This document shows, piece by piece, positions 53,339 through 62,796 of a stretch of DNA of 64,000 nt. Position numbers and translations under genes: made by a program. The notes beneath the pieces were generated by a model. It ran no database searches. It saw only the letters and a program-made list of their open reading frames with translations, and was not told the origin of the DNA. Source of the stretch: UBA2966 sp965200265 (GTDB lineage: Bacteria; Pseudomonadota; Alphaproteobacteria; UBA2966). The stretch lies in assembly GCA_965200265.1 (NCBI GenBank), contig OZ241357.1, positions 992,001 to 1,056,000 on the forward strand, written 5' to 3'. Position 1 is the stretch's first letter. Each line of letters starts with the position of its first letter.

Positions 53339-55368
53339 TTCCTCCCGACCTCCAGCCGCAGGTTGCCTCGCGGGTCCACGCGCACGACGTCGGAGGGCCA
53401 GACCACCGTGACGGACCCTGCCTCCTCGACGATCGCCGGCCCGCGAATCTCCGAATCCCGGGGCAGGCGGCGGCGCGTGTGGACGGGGCAGTCCACGGCG
53501 CGGCCGCGAAAACGGACGGAGCGGGTTCGGCGGGGCGCTGGCGCACCCTCCGTCGGGGCTTCGTAGCCGATGTCCAGCGGGTCGGCCGGCAGCACCGCCG
53601 ATACCCGCGCGTTCACCAGCTCCACCGGCTCGCCGGCGTCCGAATGGCCGAAGGCGGCGTCGTGGGCGGCGTGGAATTGCGCGGCGAGCGTCGCCGGATC
53701 CGGCGATCCGGTCGCGCACTTGAGGTTGAGCGTGGACGACTGCCCGACGTAGCGCGCATCGACGGAGTGTTCGAATTCGACGTCCGCGACGGGCAGGCGG
53801 TCGGCCTCGAACTCGCCCGCGCCGGCGGCCCGAAGCCCGGCGTGGACGGCCGCCAGCTCCGATGCTTCCATGTCCGACAGGCGGCGCACCAAGGTGCGCA
53901 CGAAGTCGCGTTTCAGCGGCGAGAGCAAGAGCCCCAGGGCCGAGAGATTGCCCGGATGGGGCGGGATCAGGACCGAGGTCATCCCCAGCTCGCTGGCGAG
54001 CTCGGAGGCGAACATGGGCCCGGCGCCGCCATAGGCGAGCAGCACGAAGTCGCGCGGGTCGTGACCCCGGTAGACCGACACCTCGCGGATCGTGCCCGCC
54101 ATCTTCACCGTCGCCAGATGGACGATGCCCTCCGCCAGCGTCATGGCGTCCAGGCCCGGCAGGGCGGCCTTCAGGCGGCCGACGGCGGCTTCCGCGAGGC
54201 CGGGATGGAGCGCGATCTCGCCCGACAGCCGGTTGCCGGCGTCGAGACGGTTGAGCAGAAGATTCGCGTCGGTGACCGTGGGCGCTTCGCCGCCCAGCCC
54301 GTAGCAGGCCGGGCCGGGCCGCGCGCCGGCGCTTTCGGGTCCGACCCGCAGCGTCTCGCCGGGGACGCTCGCGATGCTGCCGCCGCCGGCCCCCACGGTA
54401 ACGACGTCCACCTGCGGAATGCGCGTCGGATAACCGGCGATGCGGCCTTCGGTCGTGTGCCGGATCTCCCCGCCCTCGATCAGGGCCACGTCGGTGCTGG
54501 TCCCGCCCATGTCGCAGGTAATGACGTTGACGATGCCCGCGTCGCGGGCGATGGCGCGCGCCCCGGCGACGCCGCCGGCGGGTCCCGACAGGATGGTCGC
54601 CGCCGGGAGCCGGCGGGCGGCCCGCGCCGTCATGACGCCGCCGCTCGAATGCATGACCAGCATCGGACGGGCATGGCCCCCGTTGGAGAGGCGGCCCTCG
54701 ATCGAGCCCAGGTATCGGTCCATCACCGGCGCCACCGCTGCGTTCAGCACCGTGGTGCTGAAGCGTTCGTATTCGCGGTATTCCGGGGCCACCGACGACG
54801 ACGTCGAGATCGGGACTCCGCCGGCCATACCGGCGAGCACGTCCCGCGCGGCCTCTTCGTTCGCGGGGTTCGCGTAGGCGTGAAGGAAGCATACGGCCCA
54901 GGCGTCGTAGGACGCCGGGTCGCAGGACGCGAGCGCCGCGCGCAGGCCGTCGGCGTCGATCGCGCGACCGATGGCGCCGTCCGCCCAGGTGCGCTCGGCG
55001 ACCTCGAAACGGTCCGGGCGCGGGATCAACGGCGGCGGCTTCACGAGCTTGAGGTCGTAGAGCTTCGTGCGCTCGCCGCGGCCGATCTCGATGACGTCGC
55101 GGAACCCCTCGGTGGTGAGCAGGGCGACGCGGCCTCCCTTGCCTTCGAGGATGGCGTTCGTCGCCACGGTGGTGCCGTGCAGCACGCGCTCGACCTTGCC
55201 CGGATCGGCGCCGACCTTGGCCAGCGCGTTCATGAAGGCGGCGGACTGGTTGCGCGGGTCCGAGGGGACCTTGGCGACCCGCGTGCGCCGTTCGGCGCGG
55301 TCGAACAGCACGACGTCGGTGAACGTGCCACCCACGTCCACGCCGACGGAAAACGAATCCCGGCTCAT
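53335..55368 (-). CDS. hyuA: Hydantoinase A-type ATP-dependent subunit
   Basis: This 677-residue protein has the actin/hexokinase-type ATPase start GVDVGGTFTDVVLFD, the phosphate motif HGTTVATNAIL, TTEGFRDVIEIGRGER, LSGPAGGVAGARA and CDMGGTSTDVALI. It acts with HyuB, to which it is coupled by a four-base overlap. The acetophenone carboxylase/acetone carboxylase subunits belong to the same superfamily, so the substrate cannot be fixed from sequence; the adjoining amidase supports a cyclic-imide or amide route. Confidence 0.88.
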   Translation of the reverse strand: MSRDSFSVGVDVGGTFTDVVLFDRAERRTRVAKVPSDPRNQSAAFMNALAKVGADPGKVERVLHGTTVATNAILEGKGGRVALLTTEGFRDVIEIGRGERTKLYDLKLVKPPPLIPRPDRFEVAERTWADGAIGRAIDADGLRAALASCDPASYDAWAVCFLHAYANPANEEAARDVLAGMAGGVPISTSSSVAPEYREYERFSTTVLNAAVAPVMDRYLGSIEGRLSNGGHARPMLVMHSSGGVMTARAARRLPAATILSGPAGGVAGARAIARDAGIVNVITCDMGGTSTDVALIEGGEIRHTTEGRIAGYPTRIPQVDVVTVGAGGGSIASVPGETLRVGPESAGARPGPACYGLGGEAPTVTDANLLLNRLDAGNRLSGEIALHPGLAEAAVGRLKAALPGLDAMTLAEGIVHLATVKMAGTIREVSVYRGHDPRDFVLLAYGGAGPMFASELASELGMTSVLIPPHPGNLSALGLLLSPLKRDFVRTLVRRLSDMEASELAAVHAGLRAAGAGEFEADRLPVADVEFEHSVDARYVGQSSTLNLKCATGSPDPATLAAQFHAAHDAAFGHSDAGEPVELVNARVSAVLPADPLDIGYEAPTEGAPAPRRTRSVRFRGRAVDCPVHTRRRLPRDSEIRGPAIVEEAGSVTVVWPSDVVRVDPRGNLRLEVGRK

Positions 55369-56708
55369 CGTCGCACAGCGGGTGCGGGCAGGGGATCGAG
55401 CCGCCGCTCGACCCAGTCCGCGACCTCGATCAGCCGGGTCTCGTCGAAGGGCCGGCCCACGAGCTGCAGGCCCACGGGCAGGCCGTCGTCGCCGAGTCCG
55501 GCGGGAACCGTGAAACAGGGCCAGCCCAGCACCGTCCACGGCGTCTGGCACAGGCGGGGGCCGATGGTGCTCCGGTCCGGCGCGACCTCGGACGCGGACG
55601 GCAGGACGAAACCGTCGATGCCCGCGATCATGGCCTCGAACCGGTGCCGGACGCGGCGCCGGAGGCGCTGGGCGCGCATGTAGGTCGTCGCCGGGACGGC
55701 CGACCCGACGTCGAGTTGCGCCAGCAGGCCGGGCGCGTAGTGCTCGCGATGCCTGACCATGTTGTCCGCCTGGGTCGCGGCGGCCTCGACGATCAGGATC
55801 GTGGTGTGCAGCGAGAGGAGCAGTTCCAGCGGTACGGGCAGCCGCGCCCGCCCGATCTCGGCGCCCGCCTTGGCGAGGCGGTCGACGGCGGCGGAGATGC
55901 CGTCCGCGACGTCGTGGCTGGAGATCTCCAGGAAGTCCTCGAGCAGGAGCAGGCGCGGCGGGTGGTCCGCGGGGCCGGCGGGGCACTCGAAGGCGCCCCG
56001 GCTGGCGGCCGCCCGGTCCCGCGGGTCGGGACCGGAGATCGCGGCGCCGAACAGCGCCGCGTCGGCGACGCTCCGTCCCATCGCGCCGATCATGTCGAAG
56101 GAATGGGAGCGGGGCAGAAGGCCGTGGCGGCTCACGCGGCCGAAGGTCGGCGTGAAGCCGACGATCCCCATGTAGGCCGCGGGGCGGATCACCGAGCCGC
56201 CGGTCTGGGTGCCGAGGGCGATGGGCGCCATGCGATCGGCGACGGCCGCGGCCGAACCGCTCGACGAGCCGCTGGCCGTGCGCTCGAGGTTCCAGGGGTT
56301 GTGCGTCCGCGACGGGTCGCGGCCGGCGAACTGGGTGGTTTCGACCTTGCCCAGGACGATGGCGCCGGCGGCGCGGAGCCTGGCGACGCACGTCGCGTCG
56401 TGACCGGGGTTGAACGTCCGCAACGGCGCGAAGCCGCCCGCGGTCGGCAGGCGTTCGGTGAGGATCAGGTCCTTGACGCCGAACGGGATGCCGCACAACG
56501 GCCCTGCCGATCCGTCCGTGCAGGCGCGCTGCGCGGACCGCGCGGCGTCGCGGGCGCCGTCCCTGTCCACGTGGACCCAGGCCCGGATCGTCGGTTCCCG
56601 GTCGTCGATGCGGTCGAGCAGGGCGTCGAGATAATCGACGGGCGACAGCGCGCCCGACCGCATCCGGTCGAGCGCCTCGGTCGCCGTGAGGTCGGGGAGG
56701 CCGGTCAT
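55365..56708 (-). CDS. Amidase signature family enzyme
   Basis: A 447-residue amidase with a Ser-cisSer-Lys triad: Lys in GIPFGVKDLI, the serines in TASGSSSGSAAAVA and in GTQTGGSVIRPAAYMGIVGFTPT. C-terminal LPSASEVAP and GLPVGLQLVGRPF are normal for the family. It overlaps the hydantoinase A gene by four bases and is preceded by a small GatC/AtzG-like gene. It probably hydrolyses an amide or carbamate made by the hydantoinase. Confidence 0.9.
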   Translation of the reverse strand: MTGLPDLTATEALDRMRSGALSPVDYLDALLDRIDDREPTIRAWVHVDRDGARDAARSAQRACTDGSAGPLCGIPFGVKDLILTERLPTAGGFAPLRTFNPGHDATCVARLRAAGAIVLGKVETTQFAGRDPSRTHNPWNLERTASGSSSGSAAAVADRMAPIALGTQTGGSVIRPAAYMGIVGFTPTFGRVSRHGLLPRSHSFDMIGAMGRSVADAALFGAAISGPDPRDRAAASRGAFECPAGPADHPPRLLLLEDFLEISSHDVADGISAAVDRLAKAGAEIGRARLPVPLELLLSLHTTILIVEAAATQADNMVRHREHYAPGLLAQLDVGSAVPATTYMRAQRLRRRVRHRFEAMIAGIDGFVLPSASEVAPDRSTIGPRLCQTPWTVLGWPCFTVPAGLGDDGLPVGLQLVGRPFDETRLIEVADWVERRLDPLPAPAVRR

Positions 56709-56893
56709 GCGTCGTGCGCGGGCGGTCCCATGAAGTCCGGGTCCTCGTCGTCGAGCGCCACGGGTTCGCCCAGCACCATCGCCAGCTGCCCGGCGGTGGC
56801 GTCGATTTCGGAGGCGAGTTCCGCCACCCGTTCCTCGCCGAGTCTGGCGAGAAGCGCGCGCCGCAGTTCGGCCGCTATGTCTTCGGTGGACAT
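56705..56893 (-). CDS. Small GatC/AtzG-like protein upstream of the amidase
   Basis: This 62-residue acidic helical protein (MSTEDIAAELRRALLARLGEERVAE, ending LDDEDPDFMGPPAHDA) overlaps the amidase start by four bases. Small partners of amidase-signature enzymes (GatC in GatCAB, AtzG with AtzE) have this size, position and an acidic C-terminus with Asp-Pro motif. The similarity is weak, so the assignment rests mostly on context. A slightly longer start at 56914 is possible. Confidence 0.5.
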   Translation of the reverse strand: MSTEDIAAELRRALLARLGEERVAELASEIDATAGQLAMVLGEPVALDDEDPDFMGPPAHDA

Positions 56894-56933
56894 CCGTCGG
56901 GGGCCTCGTGGCACTGCCGGTCGGCGAGGGCGG

Positions 56934-58112
56934 CTACGGCGCCAGCAGTTCGCGGAACCGGCGCATGGCCTCCCTGATGTTGTCGACGGAATTGGCGTAG
57001 GAGAAGCGGATGAAGCCTTCGCCGTATTCCCCGAAGCTCGTGCCCGCGACGGCGGCGACGCCGGCTTCCTCGAGCAGCCGCATTTGCAGGTCTTGGGAGG
57101 CGGCGCCGGTGCCGGAGACGTTGGCGAAGGCGTAGAAGGCGCCGCCCGGCATGACGCAGCGCACGCCGGGAATGTCGTTGAGTTCGCCGACGATGACCCG
57201 GCGGCGCTCGTCGAAGGCCCGCATCATTTCGTCCACGGCGTGCTGGGGGCCGGTCAGCGCCTCGATGCCCGCGTACTGCGCGGCGGCATTGACGCAGGAA
57301 TGGTCGTTGACGCAGAGCCTGACGGCGTGATCGATGAGCGGTTCGGGCCACAACGAATACCCGAGCCGCCAACCGGTCATGGCGTAGGTCTTGGACCAGC
57401 CGTCGAGCAGGATCAGGCGATCGCGGATCTCCTCGTAGCCGAGCAGGCTCGCGTGCGGCCGGTCGTCGTAGACCATGCGCGAATAGATCTCGTCCGCCAG
57501 GACGCAGACGTGCGGATGGGCGGCGAGACCGGCGACCAGGGTGTCGAGGTCGTCCCCGGAGACGACTCCGCCCGTGGGGTTGGCGGGGCTGTTGACGATG
57601 ATCAGCCTCGTGTTCGGTGTGATGCGGTCGAGCACTTCGTCGGGATCGAAGGAAAACCCCGTCTCCTCGTGAAGCGGGATCGGCACCGGGGTGGCGCCGG
57701 AGAACCGGATCGCCGATTCGTAGATGGGGAAGCCCGGATTCGGGTACATGATTTCGGCGCCGTCCTCGCCGAACATCAGGCACGAGAAGAACATCGTGGG
57801 CTTGCCGCCGGGAACGATCAGTATCCGGTCGGGATCCACCGGCACGCCCCGCCGGCGCTCGACGTCCGCGGCCACCGCCTCGCGCAGCGCCGGAATGCCG
57901 ATCGCGGGGGTGTAGCCGTGGTGGCCGTCCGCGAGGGCCCGCCGGCCCGCCGCGACGATGTTCGGCGGTGTCTTGAAGTCGGGCTGGCCGATGCCGAGAT
58001 TGACGATGTTGCGGCCTTCGCGCGCGAGCCGTTCGGCGCGCGCCAGAACCTCGAAGGCCGTCTCGGTGCCGAGACGAGCCATCCGCTCGGCGAGTGTCGG
58101 CGCCGCGCTCAT
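56934..58112 (-). CDS. Class I/II PLP aminotransferase
   Basis: A 392-residue fold-type I aminotransferase with NLGIGQPDFKTP, YTPAIGIPALREAVA, NSPANPTGGVV, ADEIYSRMVYD, and the PLP lysine in DGWSKTYAMTGWRLGYS; Arg in FIRFSYA binds the carboxylate. It is the first gene of the leftward operon with the amidase and hydantoinases. Substrate is probably an aspartate- or alanine-type amino acid, but I cannot tell which. Confidence 0.9.
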   Translation of the reverse strand: MSAAPTLAERMARLGTETAFEVLARAERLAREGRNIVNLGIGQPDFKTPPNIVAAGRRALADGHHGYTPAIGIPALREAVAADVERRRGVPVDPDRILIVPGGKPTMFFSCLMFGEDGAEIMYPNPGFPIYESAIRFSGATPVPIPLHEETGFSFDPDEVLDRITPNTRLIIVNSPANPTGGVVSGDDLDTLVAGLAAHPHVCVLADEIYSRMVYDDRPHASLLGYEEIRDRLILLDGWSKTYAMTGWRLGYSLWPEPLIDHAVRLCVNDHSCVNAAAQYAGIEALTGPQHAVDEMMRAFDERRRVIVGELNDIPGVRCVMPGGAFYAFANVSGTGAASQDLQMRLLEEAGVAAVAGTSFGEYGEGFIRFSYANSVDNIREAMRRFRELLAP

Positions 58113-58302
58113 GGCGCGGCACTATGCCACCGGACCCGCGGCCCGGCAATTCTCGCCCACCGCCATGACCGGCGCCGGCGGTCGGTCTGTCGCGCCTGCC
58201 GTCGGCAGAGGGTGGCCCGGCGGTCGCCGTGGGCCGGTGCGCGGCCGGTTGCGACGTTCGTTCCTCTGCCGGTAAGGTTCCGGCCGGCAGGGAGGAAGAT
58301 GG

Positions 58303-59820
58303 ATGTCGAAGACCGTTCGCGGCTATGGCGCAACGACCGATCGCGCGCGCGGCTGGTTGCGCTACATGCATCGCAAGGCGACCACGCCGGACAACTGGGA
58401 CAAGGACGGCCAGCCGCACCCGCATTGGGATGGGGTCTCGGGCGAGCCCCGGCGCTCCTGGCATCGTTTCGACCTTCAGGATTCGGCGATGCCCGTCGCC
58501 GTCATGGCCGACGTCACGCCGGCGTGGCGCGAGGTCTACGGCGCCATCCTCGACGAGCTCGTCGCGCGCTTCACCGGGTATTGGGCGGCGAAGGACTGGC
58601 TCGACCAGATCGGCGACGACCCCCGGCGCGAGCAGTATCCGGAGGATTGGTACGAGACGCTGATTCCGCCGACGCTTCGCGGCAGGTACGACGTGCCCGG
58701 CTGGACCGCCAACGGCATCGAGCCCTGGGGTCTTCAGATGGACCCCATCGGCGCCGACGGCAATCTCTTCTTCCGCGGGTTCTTTCTCGTCAACCTCGGC
58801 CTGCATCTTTACGTCACCGGCGACGAGAAGTGGAACGAGCCGTTCGACGTGGTGCGCGACGGCGACAACACGTTCACGTGGACGCACTCCCGCATCGCCG
58901 AGTTCCTGGCCCGCCAGTGGGCCGGGCGTCCCGAGGGCTGCCACTGCGAGAACACCAAGATCTGGCCGTTGTGAATGTCTGCCGCGGGCCTCGGTCTGAG
59001 GCTCCACGACACCCTCTACGGCAGCGATTACAACCGCGTCTTCCAGAACTGGTGGGAGTACGCGAAGCGGCACTACGTTCCCATTCGCGGCGGCGAGGTC
59101 GTCGGCTCGATGACGATGTACTACGACCCGATCCTCGGCATCCACATGCCGAGCGATCACGAACCCTTCCAGAAGTTCGGGATCGCGCAGCTGATCCAGG
59201 CCTCGCGGCCCGACGATGCGCGCGTTCTCGTCGAGGCCGCGCTCGACGGGCTCGGCTGGCGCGAGGGCGCCCCGATAACGACCCCCGGCGGCAACCCGCG
59301 CGAGGTGATCTACGGCATGATCTACGCCCGCGAATACGGCGACGAAGGGCTTCACGGCAGACTGAAGGCCTACGCCGAGGAGCGCTTCGAGCCGACCTGG
59401 GACGACGCCACCGGCGAATTCCACTGGGGCTTCGGGCTCGACGAACCTCATCCGAGGGGGCAGTTCAACGCCATCGCCGCCCTGGCCGAGACGATGACCG
59501 AAGGGGCCTGGGAGCGCCTGTTCCGGGAACCCAATCTGCGCAAGTTCATCGAACCCACGGTGACGGGCGTGGACTTCCCCAGGGTGTGTCTGTCCCAGGC
59601 GGTCTACGACGTCGACCGCCGGTGCCTGATCGTCGCCACGGACAGGGGCGCTCCCGGCGCCGCGGGCGAACCCACCTCGTTCCGCGTTTCCGGCGTCCGC
59701 TCCGGCGATTGCGCCGTGACCGCCGACGGGGTCGCGTCGGACGACTGGCGCGCCGTCGGCGACGGCATCGAGATATCGACCACGGTGGGCGAGCACACCT
59801 TCGTGGTGCGAACGCATTGA
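58303..59820 (+). CDS. Linalool dehydratase/isomerase-like protein with in-frame TGA (candidate selenoprotein)
   Basis: One continuous frame of 505 residues if the TGA at 58972-58974 is read through. The first part (MSKTVRGYGATTDRARGWLRYM, TTPDNWDKDG, GYWAAKDWLDQIGDD, DVPGWTANGIEPWGLQMDPIGADGNLFF) and the second part (MSAAGLGLRLHDTLYGSDYNRVF, SMTMYYDPILG) belong to one family; in members I recall the junction reads HCENTKIWPFCLSAAGLGL, so TGA replaces a cysteine codon. The first cysteine (CEN) is nine residues earlier, the spacing of the two active-site cysteines (C171, C180) of linalool dehydratase-isomerase. A SECIS-like hairpin follows. Alternatives: a nonsense mutation, or two genes split at TGA-ATG. 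TGA is a stop elsewhere here, so general recoding is excluded. Start at 58303 has GGGAGGAAG. Confidence 0.7.
58972..59011 (+). promoter_or_regulatory. Candidate bacterial SECIS element after the in-frame TGA
   Basis: Counting from the TGA (58972-58974), 18 nt later the loop GGTCT (58993-58997) is closed by a 7-bp stem, GGGCCTC (58986-58992) with GAGGCTC (58998-59004), six Watson-Crick pairs and one G-U. A lower helix TGTC (58976-58979) with GACA (59008-59011) sits beneath an internal loop. The E. coli fdhF SECIS has the same GGUCU apical loop and the same 18-nt distance. The upper stem here lacks the bulged U of fdhF. The helix lies inside coding sequence, as bacterial SECIS elements do. Confidence 0.6.
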
Positions 59821-59866
59821 TTCGCGACGCGGTTCCGGGTTGACTGGCGCCTTCCCCCCTGGCGCG

Positions 59867-59968
59867 ACCCCCCACCCCGACTCCCCCTGCCAGGAGGAGG
59901 GGGAAGAGGGGACGCACAGTCCCGCGCTCTCCTCCCCCTTGGCAGGGGGGAGGTTGGGAGGGGGGTGG
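59867..59968. repeat. Imperfect inverted repeat (REP-like) after the isomerase gene
   Basis: The left arm CCACCCCGACTCCCCCTGCC and the right arm ending GGCAGGGGGGAGGTTGGGAG are inversely related, around GAAGAGGGGACGCACAGTCCC. This kind of C-rich palindrome is frequent in intergenic DNA of many metagenome-derived genomes. A transcription stop is possible but there is no T-tract. The remainder of 59821-60122 is unique and turns AT-richer after about 60030. Confidence 0.6.
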
Positions 59969-60281
59969 ATCGCGGTCCCGCAACCCCGCGCAATCCTCGA
60001 TCCTCCACCGGTACGAGAAATGCGGATTGAGCAGGAGGTCTATCAGAAGACTGCTGAATGTCTCGTCATCAGATCAGAGATTTTCGTTACGAGGCGGTCC
60101 CCGACTCTCTACATAATCAAGGGGGAATTACATACATTGCTAGCCAACACGGCGGAATGCTCGAATCTTGTGGGGCAGCGCCTTGCGGTCATTGGACAAA
60201 TTGCAATAGGGATATCCCCCGCTCTAGGGCTGGAGATGGGGGCTAAGGTCAGCCCCTGTAGCTTGAATCGGAGAACCACCC

Positions 60282-61568
60282 ATGCTCGCCGTCCGCGCCG
60301 GCTTGGTATTCGCCTTGGCAATGGCCCTGACGACAGCCGCGGTCACGCCGGTCTTCGCTGATGCGAAGGATGATCTGTTTGCCGCGGCGAAGGGCGGGAC
60401 CGCTTCCGAAGTGAGCGCCGCGATAGCCGCCGGCGCGGACTCGAACGCCCGCAACAAATTGGGCAGCACACCGCTACATCGGGCGGCGGCGCGTAACGGT
60501 CGGGGCTCGTCCGGTGTTCGGCTTGGGCCGGATGTTGTCGAGGCGCTGATAGAGGGCGGCGCGGACCCGAACGCCCGCGACAAACTCTCGGGCAGGACGC
60601 CGATTTGGGTGGATATAGGATTGCGCTTGGCTAGGCCGCTGGGCATTGCGACGGCGACGCCGCTACATGAGGCGGCGTGGGAGAACCCCGACCCTGCGGC
60701 GATTTCGGCGCTGATAGAGGCCGGTGCGGACCCGAACGCCCGCGGCTGGATTTCGGGCAGGACGCCGCTACATGCGGCGGCGTCCAATAACCCCGAGCCT
60801 TCGGTTGTCTCGGCACTGATAGAGGGCGGCGCGGACGTTGACGCCCGCGACGCGCACGGCTGGACACCGCTACATAAGGCGGCGCGCAACAACTCCGAAC
60901 GTTCGGTTGTCAGGGCGCTGGTAGAAGCTGGCGCGTACGTTGACGCCCGCACCGAAATCGGTATGACGCCGCTTCATTGGGCGGCGTGGGAGAACCCCGA
61001 GCCTTCGGTTGTCTCGGCACTGATAGAGGGCGGTGCGGACCCGAACGCCCGCGACGAAGAGGGTGTGACGCCGCTACATAAGGCGGCGCACAACAACTCC
61101 GAACGTTCGGTTGTCGAGGTGCTGATCGAAGTCGGCGCGGACCCGAACGCCCGCGACGAAGACGGTTGGACGCCGCTACATAGGGCGGCGTCCTGGAACC
61201 CCGAACCTTCGATTGTCGCGACGCTGATAGAGGCCGGCGCGGACCCGAACGCCCGCGCGCACGGCAGGACGCCGCTACATAGGGCGGCGTCCTGGAACCC
61301 CGAACCTTCGGTTGTCGCGACGCTGATAGAGGCCGGCGCGGACCCGAACGCCCGCGACGAAGACGGTTGGACGCCGCTTCACTATGCGGCGTCCCGGAAC
61401 CCGTGGAAGAACTCTGAGCCTTCGGTTATCGCGGAGCTTATCGAAGCCGGCGCGGACGTGAACGCGCGCAACGATGACGGCAAGACTCCCTTCGATTACG
61501 CGAAGGACAACGAGGCGTTGCGGGGAACCGATGTCTACTGGCGGTTGAACGAAGCCCGGTTCAAGTGA
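60282..61568 (+). CDS. Secreted or periplasmic ankyrin-repeat protein
   Basis: A 428-residue protein with a signal peptide (MLAVRAGLVFALAMALTTAAVTPVFA) and about eleven ankyrin repeats of 33 residues with the usual TPLHxAA and GADPNARD motifs. Several repeats are almost identical at the DNA level, for instance the two copies around 61173-61258 and 61271-61357, which shows recent expansion. Exported ankyrin proteins of symbionts and pathogens often bind host or neighbouring-protein surfaces. The gene is the only cargo of the transposon. Its frame is intact. Confidence 0.9.
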   Translation: MLAVRAGLVFALAMALTTAAVTPVFADAKDDLFAAAKGGTASEVSAAIAAGADSNARNKLGSTPLHRAAARNGRGSSGVRLGPDVVEALIEGGADPNARDKLSGRTPIWVDIGLRLARPLGIATATPLHEAAWENPDPAAISALIEAGADPNARGWISGRTPLHAAASNNPEPSVVSALIEGGADVDARDAHGWTPLHKAARNNSERSVVRALVEAGAYVDARTEIGMTPLHWAAWENPEPSVVSALIEGGADPNARDEEGVTPLHKAAHNNSERSVVEVLIEVGADPNARDEDGWTPLHRAASWNPEPSIVATLIEAGADPNARAHGRTPLHRAASWNPEPSVVATLIEAGADPNARDEDGWTPLHYAASRNPWKNSEPSVIAELIEAGADVNARNDDGKTPFDYAKDNEALRGTDVYWRLNEARFK

Positions 61569-61631
61569 GGCCGGCTCCTGTCTACTGATCGGGTTCATAT
61601 CCCCCGCCTAGGGCCGGGGTGACGTTGGCTA

Positions 61632-62796
61632 GTGTTCTGCATCATAAGTTCTTTATCATATGGCATGGCCTTGCTAACGTGTCGCCTCTTCACTTTTGGA
61701 GGGGCAGACGATGGCGAACCACCATACACGAACAGTCCCGGAACCCTCGGCGGGCGAGCGCGAGGAACTGGAGCGATGGGTACGTCGGCCAAAGACCTCG
61801 CAGGCGCTGGCCTTGCGCGCCCGGATCGTGCTGGCCAGCGCCGCCGGGGAAAGCGATATCGCGGTAGCGGAGCGGTTGGGTACGACGCGGGTCACTGTCG
61901 GCAAGTGGCGTCGGCGGTTTGTCACGGCCGGGTGCGATGGCTTGCTTGACGAGGCGCGGCCCGGCGCTCCGCGCAAGATCGGCGACGAGGATGTGGAGCG
62001 CGTGGTCACGATGACCCTGGAGTCAATGCCGCGGGACGCCACCCACTGGAGCACGCGTTCGATGGCCGAGGCCAGCGGGCTCAGTCCGGCGACGGTGGGG
62101 CGCATCTGGCGGGCGTTCGGTCTGAAGCCCCATCGTGTCGAGACCTTCAAGCTGTCGCGCGACCCGCTGTTCATCGAGAAGGTGCGGGATATCGTCGGGC
62201 TGTATCTCCATCCGCCAGAACGCGCCGTGGTGCTGTGCGTCGATGAGAAGTCGCAGATACAGGCGCTGGACCGGACCCAACCGCTCCTGCCCTTGAGGCC
62301 AGGAGCACCGGAACGGCGCACCCATGATTACAAGCGCCACGGAACCACATCCCTGTTCGCCGCTCTCAACGTGGCCACCGGCGAGGTGCTGGGCGCATGC
62401 CATCGCCGGCACCGCGCGGTCGAGTTCCGCAACTTCCTCCGATTGATCGACAAGGCCGTGCCCGCCGATCTGGAAGCCCATCTGGTCCTCGACAACTACG
62501 GCACACACAAGACTGCCATGATCCACCAATGGTTGGCCCGACATCCCCGCTTCCATCTCCACTTCACGCCGACCAGCGCATCTTGGCTCAACTTGGTCGA
62601 GCGCTGGTTCGCCCTGCTTACCGAAAAGCAGATCCGACGCGGCACCCACCGGAGCACGGCGCAACTGGAGAAGGCGATCGCCGACTATCTCGACCTCTAC
62701 AATCAGGACCCAAAGCCGTTCCTGTGGACCAAAACCGCCGACCAAATCCTCCACACCCTCAAATCATACTGTCAGTCTATTTGTGATACAGAACAC
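61632..62796 (+). mobile_element. IS630-family insertion sequence
   Basis: The 1165-bp element has inverted ends GTGTTCTGCATCATAA and, inversely, GTGTTCTGTATCACAA (two mismatches), and lies between TA dinucleotides at 61630-61631 and 62797-62798, the TA duplication of IS630/Tc1-type elements. It contains a single intact transposase gene and has landed within the right inverted repeat of the ankyrin transposon, so it is the younger insertion. Confidence 0.93.

Noticed and set aside
58972..58974. TGA read as tryptophan by a general code change
   Set aside because: Many intact genes in the window end in TGA, for example hicB, sucC-like, hyuA and bactofilin, and no other core gene has an in-frame TGA.
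58975..59820. A separate gene starting at the ATG directly after the TGA
   Set aside because: There is no ribosome site before this ATG, and the protein starts in the middle of a conserved domain; one family spans both halves. Kept only as an alternative.
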